Shown here piece after piece: positions 1 through 8,299 of a DNA stretch of 64,000 bases; the stretch's first letter is position 1, and every line of letters starts with the position of its first letter. Location: positions 1 to 64,000 of the forward strand of contig JAUXNJ010000038.1 of NCBI GenBank assembly GCA_030682795.1, written 5' to 3'. Under the pieces are notes generated by a model. It had not been told where the DNA came from. It saw nothing but the letters and a program-made list of their open reading frames with translations, and searched no databases. The stretch comes from Sphingobacteriaceae bacterium. Its GTDB lineage: Bacteria > Bacteroidota > Bacteroidia > UBA7662. A program made the translations under genes and the position numbers.

Positions 1-72
1 AGTCAATGCAAAATAATCGGTTAAACCAGCAGGTAGTAAAAGTGGTATGAGCGATTGAAAAGAAGTGTCCAT
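1..72 (-). pseudogene. Transposase N-terminus, ISAon1-like, cut by the left edge
   Basis: Reading the minus strand from an ATG at 72 gives 24 codons without a stop up to the window edge. The peptide contains LLLPAGLTDYFALT. From memory this resembles the start of the small N-region protein of ISAon1-type bacteroidete transposases, which often begins with a LLPEGxLDYFE-like stretch. The rest lies outside the window, so it may be an intact gene rather than a remnant. It would be the only insertion sequence trace here. No terminal inverted repeat could be identified between 73 and 202. The match is short, so confidence is moderate to low. Confidence 0.4.
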
Positions 73-202
73 CAAGCAGTTTATTTATCCCTACAAAGCT
101 CCTCAAATATTTACTCCTCCACAACTTTTGTACTTGGTCCCAAATTAGTTCTTTGAGACAATGTAAAATAAAAAAACGCAACAATTAAGTCACTTAAAAC
201 CG

Positions 203-239
203 AAAAACCCTCTCAAAAATTGCTTCTGAGAGGGTTTTT
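203..239 (-). terminator. Rho-independent terminator of tRNA-Asp
   Basis: A stem ACCCTCTCA (207-215) pairs with TGAGAGGGT (227-235) and is followed on the minus strand by a run of T. It lies 2 bp past the tRNA 3' end, so it should end the tRNA transcript. A-rich and T-rich flanks would let it act in both directions. Confidence 0.8.
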
Positions 240-240
240 G

Positions 241-314
241 CGGTCCGGACGGGACTCGAACCCGCGACCCCATGCGTGACAGGCATGTATTCTAACCAAC
301 TGAACTACCGAACC
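241..314 (-). tRNA. tRNA-Asp (GUC)
   Basis: The minus strand folds into a standard cloverleaf of 74 nt. The acceptor stem pairs GGTTCGG with CCGGACC with one G-U pair, and the discriminator base is G. The T-arm contains GGTTCGAGTCC. The anticodon loop carries GTC, which reads Asp codons. CCA is not encoded. A promoter sits just upstream and a terminator directly downstream, so it looks like a single-gene transcript. Confidence 0.95.
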
Positions 315-327
315 GTGATTATGGCTG

Positions 328-357
328 CAAAGATACGGGGCTTTTGCACTTGCGCAA
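328..357 (-). promoter_or_regulatory. Promoter of tRNA-Asp
   Basis: On the minus strand TATCTTTG (335-328) matches the bacteroidete -7 element TAnnTTTG exactly. A TTG (357-355) lies 19 nt upstream, within the usual spacing for the -33 element. The tRNA 5' end is 13 nt downstream of the -7 element. Confidence 0.7.
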
Positions 358-470
358 TAGTTGTATTAAAAAAATGTTGCGTCAAAGGCACAAATAGACC
401 TGTTTTTGCCCGTATGCTTGTTTTAAGCCTTTCTATTTAAATGAATTAGCATGGCGGTTGCCGGCAAAAA

Positions 471-1007
471 TTATTTTCGTAACGATGCCCTTACTTCAAA
501 CGTCGGCAGTATTTCAAGCCGCGTATCAGAGGTTAAAAGCTGCCTGGTGGTGGCCTGCACGCGCAAACTCACACTTTCTTTCACGATGTATTCTTTGTAA
601 TTGGTCTCCAAATCGGTGGTCAATAGCAGGCTGCGGGTACCATTTTCGGGGATGTCGGTAGCCCAAGCAATTTCCCTTTCCGCCAAACCATCGGCGCTCA
701 TATAAATACGGATGCTGCGGAGAAAATCGAAGGTGGTCTGATTCGGACTTTTGATTTTTAGCTCCAATTGTTTCATTTTAATGTCCCGCACCAAAGCAGG
801 TGTGGTTTGGTTGGCTTCAAAAGTGCCCCCACTATTGGTGGTGAGGTCGGGAGCCAGAATGTTGATGGGCAAATTGATGCCGGTGGAGGAGGGGATTACG
901 GTTTCAGCATTGAATGCATAGGTGAATGTTACACCTTTGTTTTCTTTACTGCAGCTTGAAAACAGCATGGCAACCATCCATACTAGTGTAATTGAAAGTA
1001 CTCTCAT
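471..1007 (-). CDS. Putative lipoprotein of unknown function
   Basis: A 178-aa protein starts with a lipoprotein signal peptide: a hydrophobic stretch followed by LFSSC, with Cys at about residue 19 as the lipidation site. The mature part looks beta-rich and has no motif I recognise. Its ATG overlaps the stop of the upstream histidine kinase gene (ATGA), so the two are probably co-transcribed and translationally coupled. A role linked to that sensor is possible but is only inferred from position. Confidence 0.75.
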   Translation of the reverse strand: MRVLSITLVWMVAMLFSSCSKENKGVTFTYAFNAETVIPSSTGINLPINILAPDLTTNSGGTFEANQTTPALVRDIKMKQLELKIKSPNQTTFDFLRSIRIYMSADGLAEREIAWATDIPENGTRSLLLTTDLETNYKEYIVKESVSLRVQATTRQLLTSDTRLEILPTFEVRASLRK

Positions 1008-2188
1008 TGGTTTTTAAAGTTGATGGTGATTACGGTGCCTTTCCCTATTTCGCTGTGAATTGCTATTTGCCCTTGGTGGCGCTCCACGAAGTCTTTAACG
1101 AGTAAAAGCCCAATGCCTGTGCCTTTTTCGTTATTGGTGCCGATACTGGTGTAACGTTGCTCCCAGTTGAAGAGCTTGTGGAGTTGTGCTTCTGTCATGC
1201 CCACACCTTGGTCGGTGATTTTGAGCTGCCATCGGTCACTACCTAAGGTGCTGGTGCACACTAAAATCTCTGAATTTTCTGAAAATTTAATGGCATTGCC
1301 GATAAGGTTTCGGAAAATGAATTTGATCATTTCGGCATCGCCAACCACTTTGTTTATTTCGAGCGAGATTTTTAATGTGAGTTTTTTCTTGGCCAGCATG
1401 GCAGCATACAACTCCTGAATGTCGTTAGTAACGGATGTGAAGTCGATTGACTCCACCTTTAAACCACTGCGATCGTCAATATTTTTGGCCCAGTTCAAGA
1501 TGTTTTCTACCAAATCACCGGTTCTATGAGCAACTTTTTCGATTTCAACCGCGGCTTGAGTAATCTCTTCTATTCCCATATCGTCTTCAGTCATGTAGCC
1601 AGCAAGCAGGGCTAAACTTTTTAGTGGGCCCTTTACATCATGCGCAATCACCGAAAGCAAGCGGTTGCGGGTTTCCATACTGCGCTGGAGTTCGAAATTA
1701 CGGATACGGAGCTCCATCAACTTAATCACCTGATTGGCCAATATTTGTAAGGCGAACCGCTGGTGTTCATTGAGTTTTTTGGGCTTGCTATCGATAACGC
1801 ACAAGGTGCCTAAGCGATAGCCATCTTGGGTTTCCAAGGGCATGCCAGCGTAAAAACGAATGCGAGGGTCGTCGAGCACCAACGGATTATCGAAAAAGCG
1901 GTGGTCTTCATGGGTATCCTGCACCTCCATAATTTTATCATCGTGGATGGCATGGGCGCAAAAGGCAATATCGCGCTCCGTTTCGTCGGCATCCAAACCT
2001 ATTTTGGCTTTGAACCATTGTCTAGATTCATCAATCAATGAAATTAAACTGATTTCAGACTCGCAAATTTTAGAAGCTAGAGCAACGATCTCGTCAAACT
2101 CAATTTCTTCTGCTGAATCTAAAATCTCAAAATCCCTGAGGGTTTGAAGTCTTTGCGCTTCATTATCAGGCTTTGGGGCCACTACCAT
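1004..2188 (-). CDS. GAF-domain sensor histidine kinase
   Basis: This 394-aa protein has an N-terminal GAF domain (about residues 25-160) and a HisKA dimerisation helix with the phospho-acceptor His in VIAHDVKGP (about residue 183). A C-terminal HATPase_c domain shows an N-box (NLIGNAIKFS), a G1 box (DQGVGM) and a G2 box (GTGIGLLLVKDFV). No transmembrane segment is seen, so it is probably cytoplasmic and senses a small ligand or redox state. The reading frame extends to a TTG at 2209, but I chose the ATG at 2188. No response regulator gene lies next to it. The downstream lipoprotein gene overlaps by 4 bp. Confidence 0.9.
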   Translation of the reverse strand: MVVAPKPDNEAQRLQTLRDFEILDSAEEIEFDEIVALASKICESEISLISLIDESRQWFKAKIGLDADETERDIAFCAHAIHDDKIMEVQDTHEDHRFFDNPLVLDDPRIRFYAGMPLETQDGYRLGTLCVIDSKPKKLNEHQRFALQILANQVIKLMELRIRNFELQRSMETRNRLLSVIAHDVKGPLKSLALLAGYMTEDDMGIEEITQAAVEIEKVAHRTGDLVENILNWAKNIDDRSGLKVESIDFTSVTNDIQELYAAMLAKKKLTLKISLEINKVVGDAEMIKFIFRNLIGNAIKFSENSEILVCTSTLGSDRWQLKITDQGVGMTEAQLHKLFNWEQRYTSIGTNNEKGTGIGLLLVKDFVERHQGQIAIHSEIGKGTVITINFKNQ

Positions 2189-2314
2189 GTGCTTTTCTTT
2201 AATTATCAAAAGTAAAATATTTAGATCAAAAAATCGATTTTATGTGAATTCTACAAATCGAATGTCGTTTGAACCCTTCTTCAAAAGTGGTGTTACAAAT
2301 GCACCACCGATTCT

Positions 2315-3499
2315 ATGAACGAGAAAAAACTACTCTTGGTTCTTGCCGCCATCCAATTTACCAACATCCTCGATTTTATGATCATGATGCCATTGGGCCC
2401 GCAGCTCATGCGTATTTTTGATATCAGTCCCGCTCAATTCAGTGCCCTCGTATCGGCCTACACCTTTAGTGCTGGCGTGGTAGGCTTTGCGGCTGCCTTT
2501 TTTATAGACCGATTTGAGCGCAAATCGATGCTCAAATGGGTGTATGCTGGTTTTATTTTGGGCACCTTTGCCTGCGCTTTGTCGCCGGGCTATGGCTGGC
2601 TACTAGCCAGTCGTGTGCTCACCGGCGCTTTTGGGGGCATGCTAGGTGCCTTGGTGCTGAGTGTAGTTGGCGATACCATTCCTCTCGAACGCCGTGCGGC
2701 TGCCATGGGTAAAATCATGGCGGCATTTAGTGCTGCTTCGGTGCTCGGGGTGCCCTTTAGTCTATATATCGCTTCTATCACCAATTGGCACGCGCCTTTT
2801 TTCATTCTGGCTATCATAGGTATCGGCATTTGGTTCGGCATCCGCTATTATGTGCCTGATTTAAAACATACACCTACGCTAAGCGGCAAACCCATGCGCC
2901 CCATGGAAATCATCCGAACCGTAATTGAACAACGTAATTTGCGAATCGCCTTGCTACTGATGATGGTAATGATGCTGGGCAATTTTACCATCACACCCTT
3001 TATCAGTCCATACATGGTAGCCAATGTGGGTTTTTCAGAGCGCGAACTTACTTACATTTACCTGGCTGGCGGCTTTATCACCTTGTTCAGCTCTCCTTGG
3101 GTGGGACGTTTGTCGGACAAATATGGTCCCGCTAAAGTGTTTACGGTTTTTGTATTCATCTCCCTTTTACCAATTGCCATCATCACCAATTTACAAGCCA
3201 CGCCGATTCCCATCGTGCTGCTGGTCACCACTTCGTATTTTGTAGTAAGCGGAGGTCGCATGATTCCCGCCCAAACCATGATAACTTCGGCCGTGAAGCC
3301 AGAAATGCGGGGCAGTTTTATGAGCCTCAACAGTTCTGTGCAACAATTGGCTACGGCGGCGGCGGCGTTTATTGCGGGACTCATCATGGTACGTAACCCC
3401 GACGGTACCCTCTCGAACTACAGTTACGTGGGTTTTTTATCGATGACACTGTGCTTGCTGAGTATTTTAGTAGCCCGCCGCGTAAAAGCTGTTTCATGA
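2315..3499 (+). CDS. MFS transporter, drug/metabolite exporter type
   Basis: This 394-aa, strongly hydrophobic protein has about 12 membrane segments. The loop after helix 2 carries the MFS signature variant DRFERK. Length and motifs fit the DHA1-like efflux permeases (AraJ/PbuE type), which export small molecules with the proton gradient. The substrate cannot be told from the sequence. The gene is divergent from the histidine kinase, with about 126 bp between starts. It converges on the next minus-strand gene, with a hairpin starting just after its stop. Confidence 0.85.
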   Translation: MNEKKLLLVLAAIQFTNILDFMIMMPLGPQLMRIFDISPAQFSALVSAYTFSAGVVGFAAAFFIDRFERKSMLKWVYAGFILGTFACALSPGYGWLLASRVLTGAFGGMLGALVLSVVGDTIPLERRAAAMGKIMAAFSAASVLGVPFSLYIASITNWHAPFFILAIIGIGIWFGIRYYVPDLKHTPTLSGKPMRPMEIIRTVIEQRNLRIALLLMMVMMLGNFTITPFISPYMVANVGFSERELTYIYLAGGFITLFSSPWVGRLSDKYGPAKVFTVFVFISLLPIAIITNLQATPIPIVLLVTTSYFVVSGGRMIPAQTMITSAVKPEMRGSFMSLNSSVQQLATAAAAFIAGLIMVRNPDGTLSNYSYVGFLSMTLCLLSILVARRVKAVS

Positions 3500-3520
3500 A
3501 AAAACGCCCCGAAGGGCGTT
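3497..3520 (-). terminator. Terminator with TTCG tetraloop
   Basis: The stem AACGCCC (3503-3509) and GGGCGTT (3514-3520) closes a 4-nt loop, which reads TTCG on the minus strand. The T-run follows the stem only in the minus direction, so it serves the minus-strand gene ending at 3548. It starts just after the MFS stop codon and may also slow transcription from the plus side. Confidence 0.75.
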
Positions 3521-3547
3521 GTAATAGGCGGAACCGGAAAGTTGATT

Positions 3548-4687
3548 TTAATTTTGGGTGAAAGACTGCCCCTTGTTTTTGGCGTTGAAGCCGAAAGAGA
3601 GTCCAAATCGCGCACCGTTGTTCGAAGGGATGAAGTAACCATTTACGGGGAGGTTCATATGGCCCGACTTAAATGTGCGACCGAAGGCGATGATGAAGCC
3701 ACTGGTAAGACCAGGTAAACCACGGCTATCTAAGCGGTTATAAATGATTGCTCCCGCAGGCGCTACTTCATTATTGCCGATATCGTAGAGTTTACCTGTT
3801 GCATCCTTGGCCCATTCCCTGCTTTTAACAAAGCTAATCGTTGGTCCAAAGGCAATTTCCCAGCCCTTATAATTGTCGCGAAAACCGTTCATGATGGTTA
3901 AACTTGGGATAAATAATTGTTGGTCAATGCCAGTAATCATAGGGATAAACTCAAATAAAGCCTGATAGCGTCCTTCATTGAGGTACTGCTTTTCGAATTG
4001 ATAGCCAAATTGAAACATCATCGGGAAGGCTTCGTAGCCGCCTGTTGAGCGGCTTTCACCCAATCGCTCAGCACTGGTGCCAGTAAATACTGTAAATCCC
4101 ATGCGTGGACCATCGCTCGCCAAGCGGTATTCTGTTGGATTATTGATGAGGTTGTCGAAGTCATATTGTTTGGTTAGCTTCCGCTTTACATCAGCAGTTA
4201 CCGGTATTTCGAAAAACTCCTTTAGGGTGATACTCACCATTTCCGGGACTTCTTTAGGGATGTTAAGGTATTGCCGGATGATGGAACGCTCAATTTGTTC
4301 GGCCTGCACATTGATGAGGCGAAAATGGGTGATAATCATGTCACCAGCTAGTTCCACGCTTCCACTGAGGATGTAATCGAGATTGAGCACTTTGCCTACG
4401 CCACTCAAACAAATAGCACCATAACAGCCAGTGATGTTGAGTTGATTTTTTTCAATGAGGTACTCTAAGTCGTAACGATCGATGAGTCGGTATTGCGCTG
4501 TTTTTTCAAGTTCTACGCGTACCAGGTTGCCCATTTGTACTGGGTCGAAATTTAATCCTTTGGTATCGATATGTAAAACAGCGGCGAGGGGTGCAGTAGC
4601 TTTGGTAGAGCTTTGTGCAAAGGCAGTTGGGTTTCCAGTCAACGCGGTTAAGCCAATGAACAGGAGGGTGTAGATGTTAGATTTCAT
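3548..4687 (-). CDS. Secreted protein with CsgG-like N-terminal domain
   Basis: The protein (379 aa from the ATG at 4687) begins with a signal peptide ending near AFAQ. Residues about 30-170 resemble the CsgG/DUF2380-type fold found in periplasmic and outer membrane proteins: an ANTP-like strand, then a pair of Cys in GCYGAICLSGVGKVL and a YILSGSV strand. The C-terminal half has alternating Gly/aromatic strands and ends like an outer membrane or surface protein. The reading frame runs upstream to 4813, but that extension has no signal sequence, so the start at 4687 is better. The exact role is unknown. Confidence 0.7.
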   Translation of the reverse strand: MKSNIYTLLFIGLTALTGNPTAFAQSSTKATAPLAAVLHIDTKGLNFDPVQMGNLVRVELEKTAQYRLIDRYDLEYLIEKNQLNITGCYGAICLSGVGKVLNLDYILSGSVELAGDMIITHFRLINVQAEQIERSIIRQYLNIPKEVPEMVSITLKEFFEIPVTADVKRKLTKQYDFDNLINNPTEYRLASDGPRMGFTVFTGTSAERLGESRSTGGYEAFPMMFQFGYQFEKQYLNEGRYQALFEFIPMITGIDQQLFIPSLTIMNGFRDNYKGWEIAFGPTISFVKSREWAKDATGKLYDIGNNEVAPAGAIIYNRLDSRGLPGLTSGFIIAFGRTFKSGHMNLPVNGYFIPSNNGARFGLSFGFNAKNKGQSFTQN

Positions 4688-4847
4688 TTTGAGTGAATTT
4701 GGTATTGCAAGGTTCGAGACTTTGATGCAAGCCGTAAAATCGACTTTTGCGTCAATACCCTGGTAATTGGTGCAGCGTGCTAAATTTGGGTTAATTGTGC
4801 CCGAGCGCAGCATCTATTTGGCTAGATTTGCTACAACAGTTTTAAGT

Positions 4848-4866
4848 ATTTGCATTTTTTGCAAAT
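4848..4866. promoter_or_regulatory. Inverted repeat upstream of HTH regulator
   Basis: ATTTGCA and TGCAAAT form a perfect 7-bp inverted repeat around five T. It ends 32 bp before the start of the HTH regulator gene at 4899. The position suits an autoregulatory operator, but this is inferred only from symmetry and location. Confidence 0.35.
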
Positions 4867-4898
4867 TCCATCTTAACTTGTGGTTTAAATCATAAAAA

Positions 4899-5867
4899 AT
4901 GAGTCAGCGCCCAAACTACCAAATGCTCTTTATGGAGAAAATAAAGGGACTGTTATCGCCGCAGCAGGCTCTGGCCGATGTGTTGGCCGATTTGTTGTCG
5001 GTGAGTAAAGATAGCGCTTACCGCCGCATCCGCTGCGAAACCGATTTGACCTTAGAAGAGGTACTGGTGATTTGCGAACATTTCCGAATAACGTTTGAGT
5101 CGCTGAGCAATCCCAATGCCGTTACCTTTCAGTTTAAGCAGCTGAAGCCTGAAATTGCCAGTTTTCGCGATTACCTTACCAATATGCTGGGGGACTTGCA
5201 GCGGATTAAGAGCTTTGAAAATGCCGAAATCATTTATGCAGCTGAAGACATCCCTGTTTTTCACCATTTTCCTTTCCCCTTGTTGTCGTCTTTTAAGACC
5301 TACTACTGGATGCGCTCTATTATGAATGTGAAGGCATTTGAGGGAACACGCTTTAATTATGGCTTGATTGATGAAGATGTGTTAGAGCTCGGTCGGCAAA
5401 TCCATAAAACTTATTTGAGTATTCCATCGGCTGAAATATGGACCGATGAAACCATCTCAAGTACCCTCAATCAAATTGAATACTACTGGGAGGCTGGCTT
5501 GTTCGAAAATGCCGATGTGGGCAGGGCTGTATGCGATGAGTTTATTGCAGAATTACGTGGCATTCAAAATCTTTGTGAAATCGGCAGTAAACAGCATGTG
5601 GGCTTTCGTTTTTACCACAACGACATTATGATTGGCAACAATTGTATCCTGATCAAGGCTGGTACCACGCGCTTTTGCTATTTGAGTCACCACAGCTTTA
5701 ATTTTATGCTTACCACCGACTTTGCTTTTTCGGGAGAAACCGAAAGTTGGCTCGAAAACATGATGAAACGCTCTATGCTAATCAGTGGGGTATCAGAAAA
5801 ACAACGCAATATTTTCTTCTCACAATTGATAAAAAGAGTGGAAGATGTGAGGGAAGAAATGCGATAA
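4899..5867 (+). CDS. HTH-type transcriptional regulator, bacteroidete family
   Basis: This 322-aa protein has an N-terminal XRE-like helix-turn-helix at about residues 20-65, with LSVSKDSAYRRIRCETDL in the position of the recognition helices. The long C-terminal region is alpha-helical and has no catalytic motif I can name. Proteins with this architecture recur in Bacteroidota as stand-alone DNA-binding regulators of unknown target. A 19-bp inverted repeat just upstream could be its own operator. It is monocistronic by layout. Confidence 0.75.
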   Translation: MSQRPNYQMLFMEKIKGLLSPQQALADVLADLLSVSKDSAYRRIRCETDLTLEEVLVICEHFRITFESLSNPNAVTFQFKQLKPEIASFRDYLTNMLGDLQRIKSFENAEIIYAAEDIPVFHHFPFPLLSSFKTYYWMRSIMNVKAFEGTRFNYGLIDEDVLELGRQIHKTYLSIPSAEIWTDETISSTLNQIEYYWEAGLFENADVGRAVCDEFIAELRGIQNLCEIGSKQHVGFRFYHNDIMIGNNCILIKAGTTRFCYLSHHSFNFMLTTDFAFSGETESWLENMMKRSMLISGVSEKQRNIFFSQLIKRVEDVREEMR

Positions 5868-5955
5868 GAGGCCCAGGAAGCATTAAATGCAGCTGCGCTT
5901 CTATTCGTTGTGGCTTATATTTGAGAAGCTTAATGCTAAGCTCATAATAAATGCC

Positions 5956-5963
5956 TACTTTTG
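5956..5963 (+). promoter_or_regulatory. Promoter -7 element of typA
   Basis: TACTTTTG matches the bacteroidete -7 consensus TAnnTTTG exactly. It lies 15 nt before the typA ATG, predicting a leader of about 10 nt. A 6-bp hairpin (AGCTTA, ATGC loop, TAAGCT, 5927-5942) lies just upstream of it. Confidence 0.65.
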
Positions 5964-5978
5964 CAGCGATTTTAGAAT

Positions 5979-7772
5979 ATGCAAGCTTTAAGAAACATTG
6001 CGATCATCGCACACGTTGACCACGGCAAAACGACCTTGGTTGACAAGATCCTCCACCAAACCAATTTGTTCAAAGAACACGAAGAAGTAGGCGACCTCAT
6101 CCTCGACAGCAATGACCTGGAACGTGAGCGTGGCATCACCATCTTCTCGAAAAACGTTTCGGTACAGTACAAAGACGTAAAAATCAACATCATCGATACC
6201 CCGGGTCACAGTGACTTTGGCGGAGAAGTAGAGCGGGTGTTGAAAATGGCCGACGGTGTATTGTTACTGGTAGATGCTTTCGAAGGCCCCATGCCGCAAA
6301 CCCGTTTTGTGTTGCAGAAAGCCTTGGCGCTTGGCTTGCATCCCATTGTAGTTATTAATAAGGTAGATAAAGAAAACTGCAGACCCGATGAGGTACACGA
6401 TGCGGTTTTCGAATTGTTCTTTAACCTCAACGCCACCGAAGAGCAGTTGGATTTTCCAACCATATATGGTTCTTCGAAGCAAGGCTGGATGGGCACCGAT
6501 TGGAAAACCCCTACCACCGATTTTACTGCTTTGTTGGATGCTATTTTGGAGCATGTACCTTCTCCCACAAAATTTGAAGGCACGCCGCAAATGCAAATCA
6601 CTTCACTTGACTTCAGCAGTTTCGTAGGCCGTATTGCCATTGGCAAGGTGGCTCGTGGCACCCTTACCGAAGGCATGAATGTGACCTTGGTGAAGAACGA
6701 CGGGGGCAAAGCCCGCGCCAAAATCAAAGAATTGTATACTTTCTTGGGCTTGGGCCGCATACGCGCTACCCAAGTACATGCAGGTGATATTTGTGCGGTG
6801 GTTGGTTTGGAAGACTTCCAAATTGGTGATACCATTGCCGATTACGAAAATCCAGAAGGATTGGCACCGATTAAGGTCGACGAGCCTACCATGAGCATGA
6901 TGTTCACCATCAACAACTCGCCCTTTTTTGGTAAAGAAGGCAAGTTTGTGACTTCCCGTCACTTGCGCGACCGTCTTTTCAAAGAAACGGAGAAGAACTT
7001 GGCGTTGAAAGTCGAAATTACCGATTCAGCTGATAGCTATTTGGTGTACGGTCGCGGCATCCTCCATTTGTCGGTGTTGATCGAGACCATGCGTCGCGAA
7101 GGATATGAACTGCAAGTGGGCCAGCCAGCAGTATTGATCAAGGAAATTGACGGTGTGAAGCACGAGCCTATCGAACATTTGGTGGTAGACGTACCTGAGC
7201 ATTTGTCGGGCAAAGTAATTGAGCAAGCTACCCAACGTAAAGGTGAAATGCAGGTGATGGAGCCAAAGGGCGATATGATTCACCTCGAATTCAACATTCC
7301 ATCACGTGGCTTGATTGGCTTGCGTTCAAATTTATTGACAGCTACCCAGGGTGAGGCCATCATGTCGCACCGCTTTGTGGCCTATGAGCCATTTAAAGGA
7401 CCAATTCCTGGTCGTATCAACGGTTCTTTGGTGTCGATGGATACGGGTATGACCACGGGTTATAGCATCGATAAGCTGCAAGACCGCGGTATTTTCTTCG
7501 TAGATCCGAACGAGGAAATTTACGAAGGCCAGGTAATCGGCGAAAACAACCGTCCAGCCGACTTGGTAATTAACCTCGTAAAAGGCAAGCAGTTGAACAA
7601 CATGCGTGCCTCGGGCAAGGACGACAGCATGCGCATCGCTCCCAAGAAACTTTTCTCTTTGGAAGAAGCCATGGAATACATCCAAGACGACGAATACATC
7701 GAAATTACCCCTAAGTCGATGCGTCTGCGTAAAATCTTCTTGAAAGAACACGACCGCAAGCGCAAAGGCTAA
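5979..7772 (+). CDS. typA: Translational GTPase TypA/BipA
   Basis: This 597-aa protein has the usual length of TypA/BipA. The G domain (about residues 1-195) carries AHVDHGKTTL (G1), RERGITIF (G2), DTPGHSDFG (G3) and NKVD (G4). It is followed by a beta-barrel domain 2, EF-G-like domains and the TypA-specific C-terminal domain. TypA binds 70S ribosomes and supports ribosome assembly and growth at low temperature or under stress. It is followed after one base by a small membrane protein gene, so the two are co-transcribed. A clear -7 promoter element precedes it. Confidence 0.97.
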   Translation: MQALRNIAIIAHVDHGKTTLVDKILHQTNLFKEHEEVGDLILDSNDLERERGITIFSKNVSVQYKDVKINIIDTPGHSDFGGEVERVLKMADGVLLLVDAFEGPMPQTRFVLQKALALGLHPIVVINKVDKENCRPDEVHDAVFELFFNLNATEEQLDFPTIYGSSKQGWMGTDWKTPTTDFTALLDAILEHVPSPTKFEGTPQMQITSLDFSSFVGRIAIGKVARGTLTEGMNVTLVKNDGGKARAKIKELYTFLGLGRIRATQVHAGDICAVVGLEDFQIGDTIADYENPEGLAPIKVDEPTMSMMFTINNSPFFGKEGKFVTSRHLRDRLFKETEKNLALKVEITDSADSYLVYGRGILHLSVLIETMRREGYELQVGQPAVLIKEIDGVKHEPIEHLVVDVPEHLSGKVIEQATQRKGEMQVMEPKGDMIHLEFNIPSRGLIGLRSNLLTATQGEAIMSHRFVAYEPFKGPIPGRINGSLVSMDTGMTTGYSIDKLQDRGIFFVDPNEEIYEGQVIGENNRPADLVINLVKGKQLNNMRASGKDDSMRIAPKKLFSLEEAMEYIQDDEYIEITPKSMRLRKIFLKEHDRKRKG

Positions 7773-7773
7773 G

Positions 7774-8274
7774 ATGGCAAAACAAAAAAGCGATACTTTC
7801 CAACTACTGAGCAACGAATGGGCAGTGCCTTATTGGTTGCTCGGTGTTGGTGCGCTTTTATTGGGCATGTTGAGCTACTTGGTGCAGTTGTATGCACCCG
7901 CGCAAACAGGCCTTTTTAACAATATCATGTTTTTGGTATTGCTGGTGCTTTTGAGCATCTTTTATAAGAAGTTATACATTACCAAGGTAGAGGTACGGCT
8001 AACGCCTGAAAGCATGGAAGTGCGTTACCTCAAATTGGTGCTGCCAACGCGTAAAAGCTTTGCCTTGGAAGAGGTTACCGGGCTGGGAGTGGAGCGAACT
8101 GAAGCCATCAAGGGCTTGGTAAGTGTGCCCGAAAAAAACTGGATTTTGATTAAACTTGGGAAGAAAAAGGTTTACTTCTACGAGCAAGAGGGTCACAACA
8201 ATGTCAAAGGTTTGTTAAATCTGCTTAGAAATAGTTGTCCAGATGCCGAGCGCCTCGAAAACATCCTAAAATAA
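7774..8274 (+). CDS. Small membrane protein of unknown function
   Basis: This 166-aa protein has two hydrophobic segments (about residues 18-37 and 45-62) followed by a soluble beta-rich domain of about 100 residues. The layout resembles bacterial PH-like membrane proteins, but I cannot name a family. It starts one base after the typA stop, so translation is likely coupled. The next gene follows after 25 bp, and all three may be one operon. Confidence 0.7.
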   Translation: MAKQKSDTFQLLSNEWAVPYWLLGVGALLLGMLSYLVQLYAPAQTGLFNNIMFLVLLVLLSIFYKKLYITKVEVRLTPESMEVRYLKLVLPTRKSFALEEVTGLGVERTEAIKGLVSVPEKNWILIKLGKKKVYFYEQEGHNNVKGLLNLLRNSCPDAERLENILK

Positions 8275-8299
8275 TCGTTTTTCTGTTGTTTATTTGAGG

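Noticed and set aside
3424-3642. Frames opposite the MFS and CsgG-like genes, and similar antisense frames elsewhere
   Set aside because: They mirror codon patterns of the real genes, lack start sites and have no recognisable domains.
5927-5942. Hairpin upstream of typA as a terminator
   Set aside because: The stem is 6 bp with no T-run and few GC pairs, so it is too weak to call a terminator.
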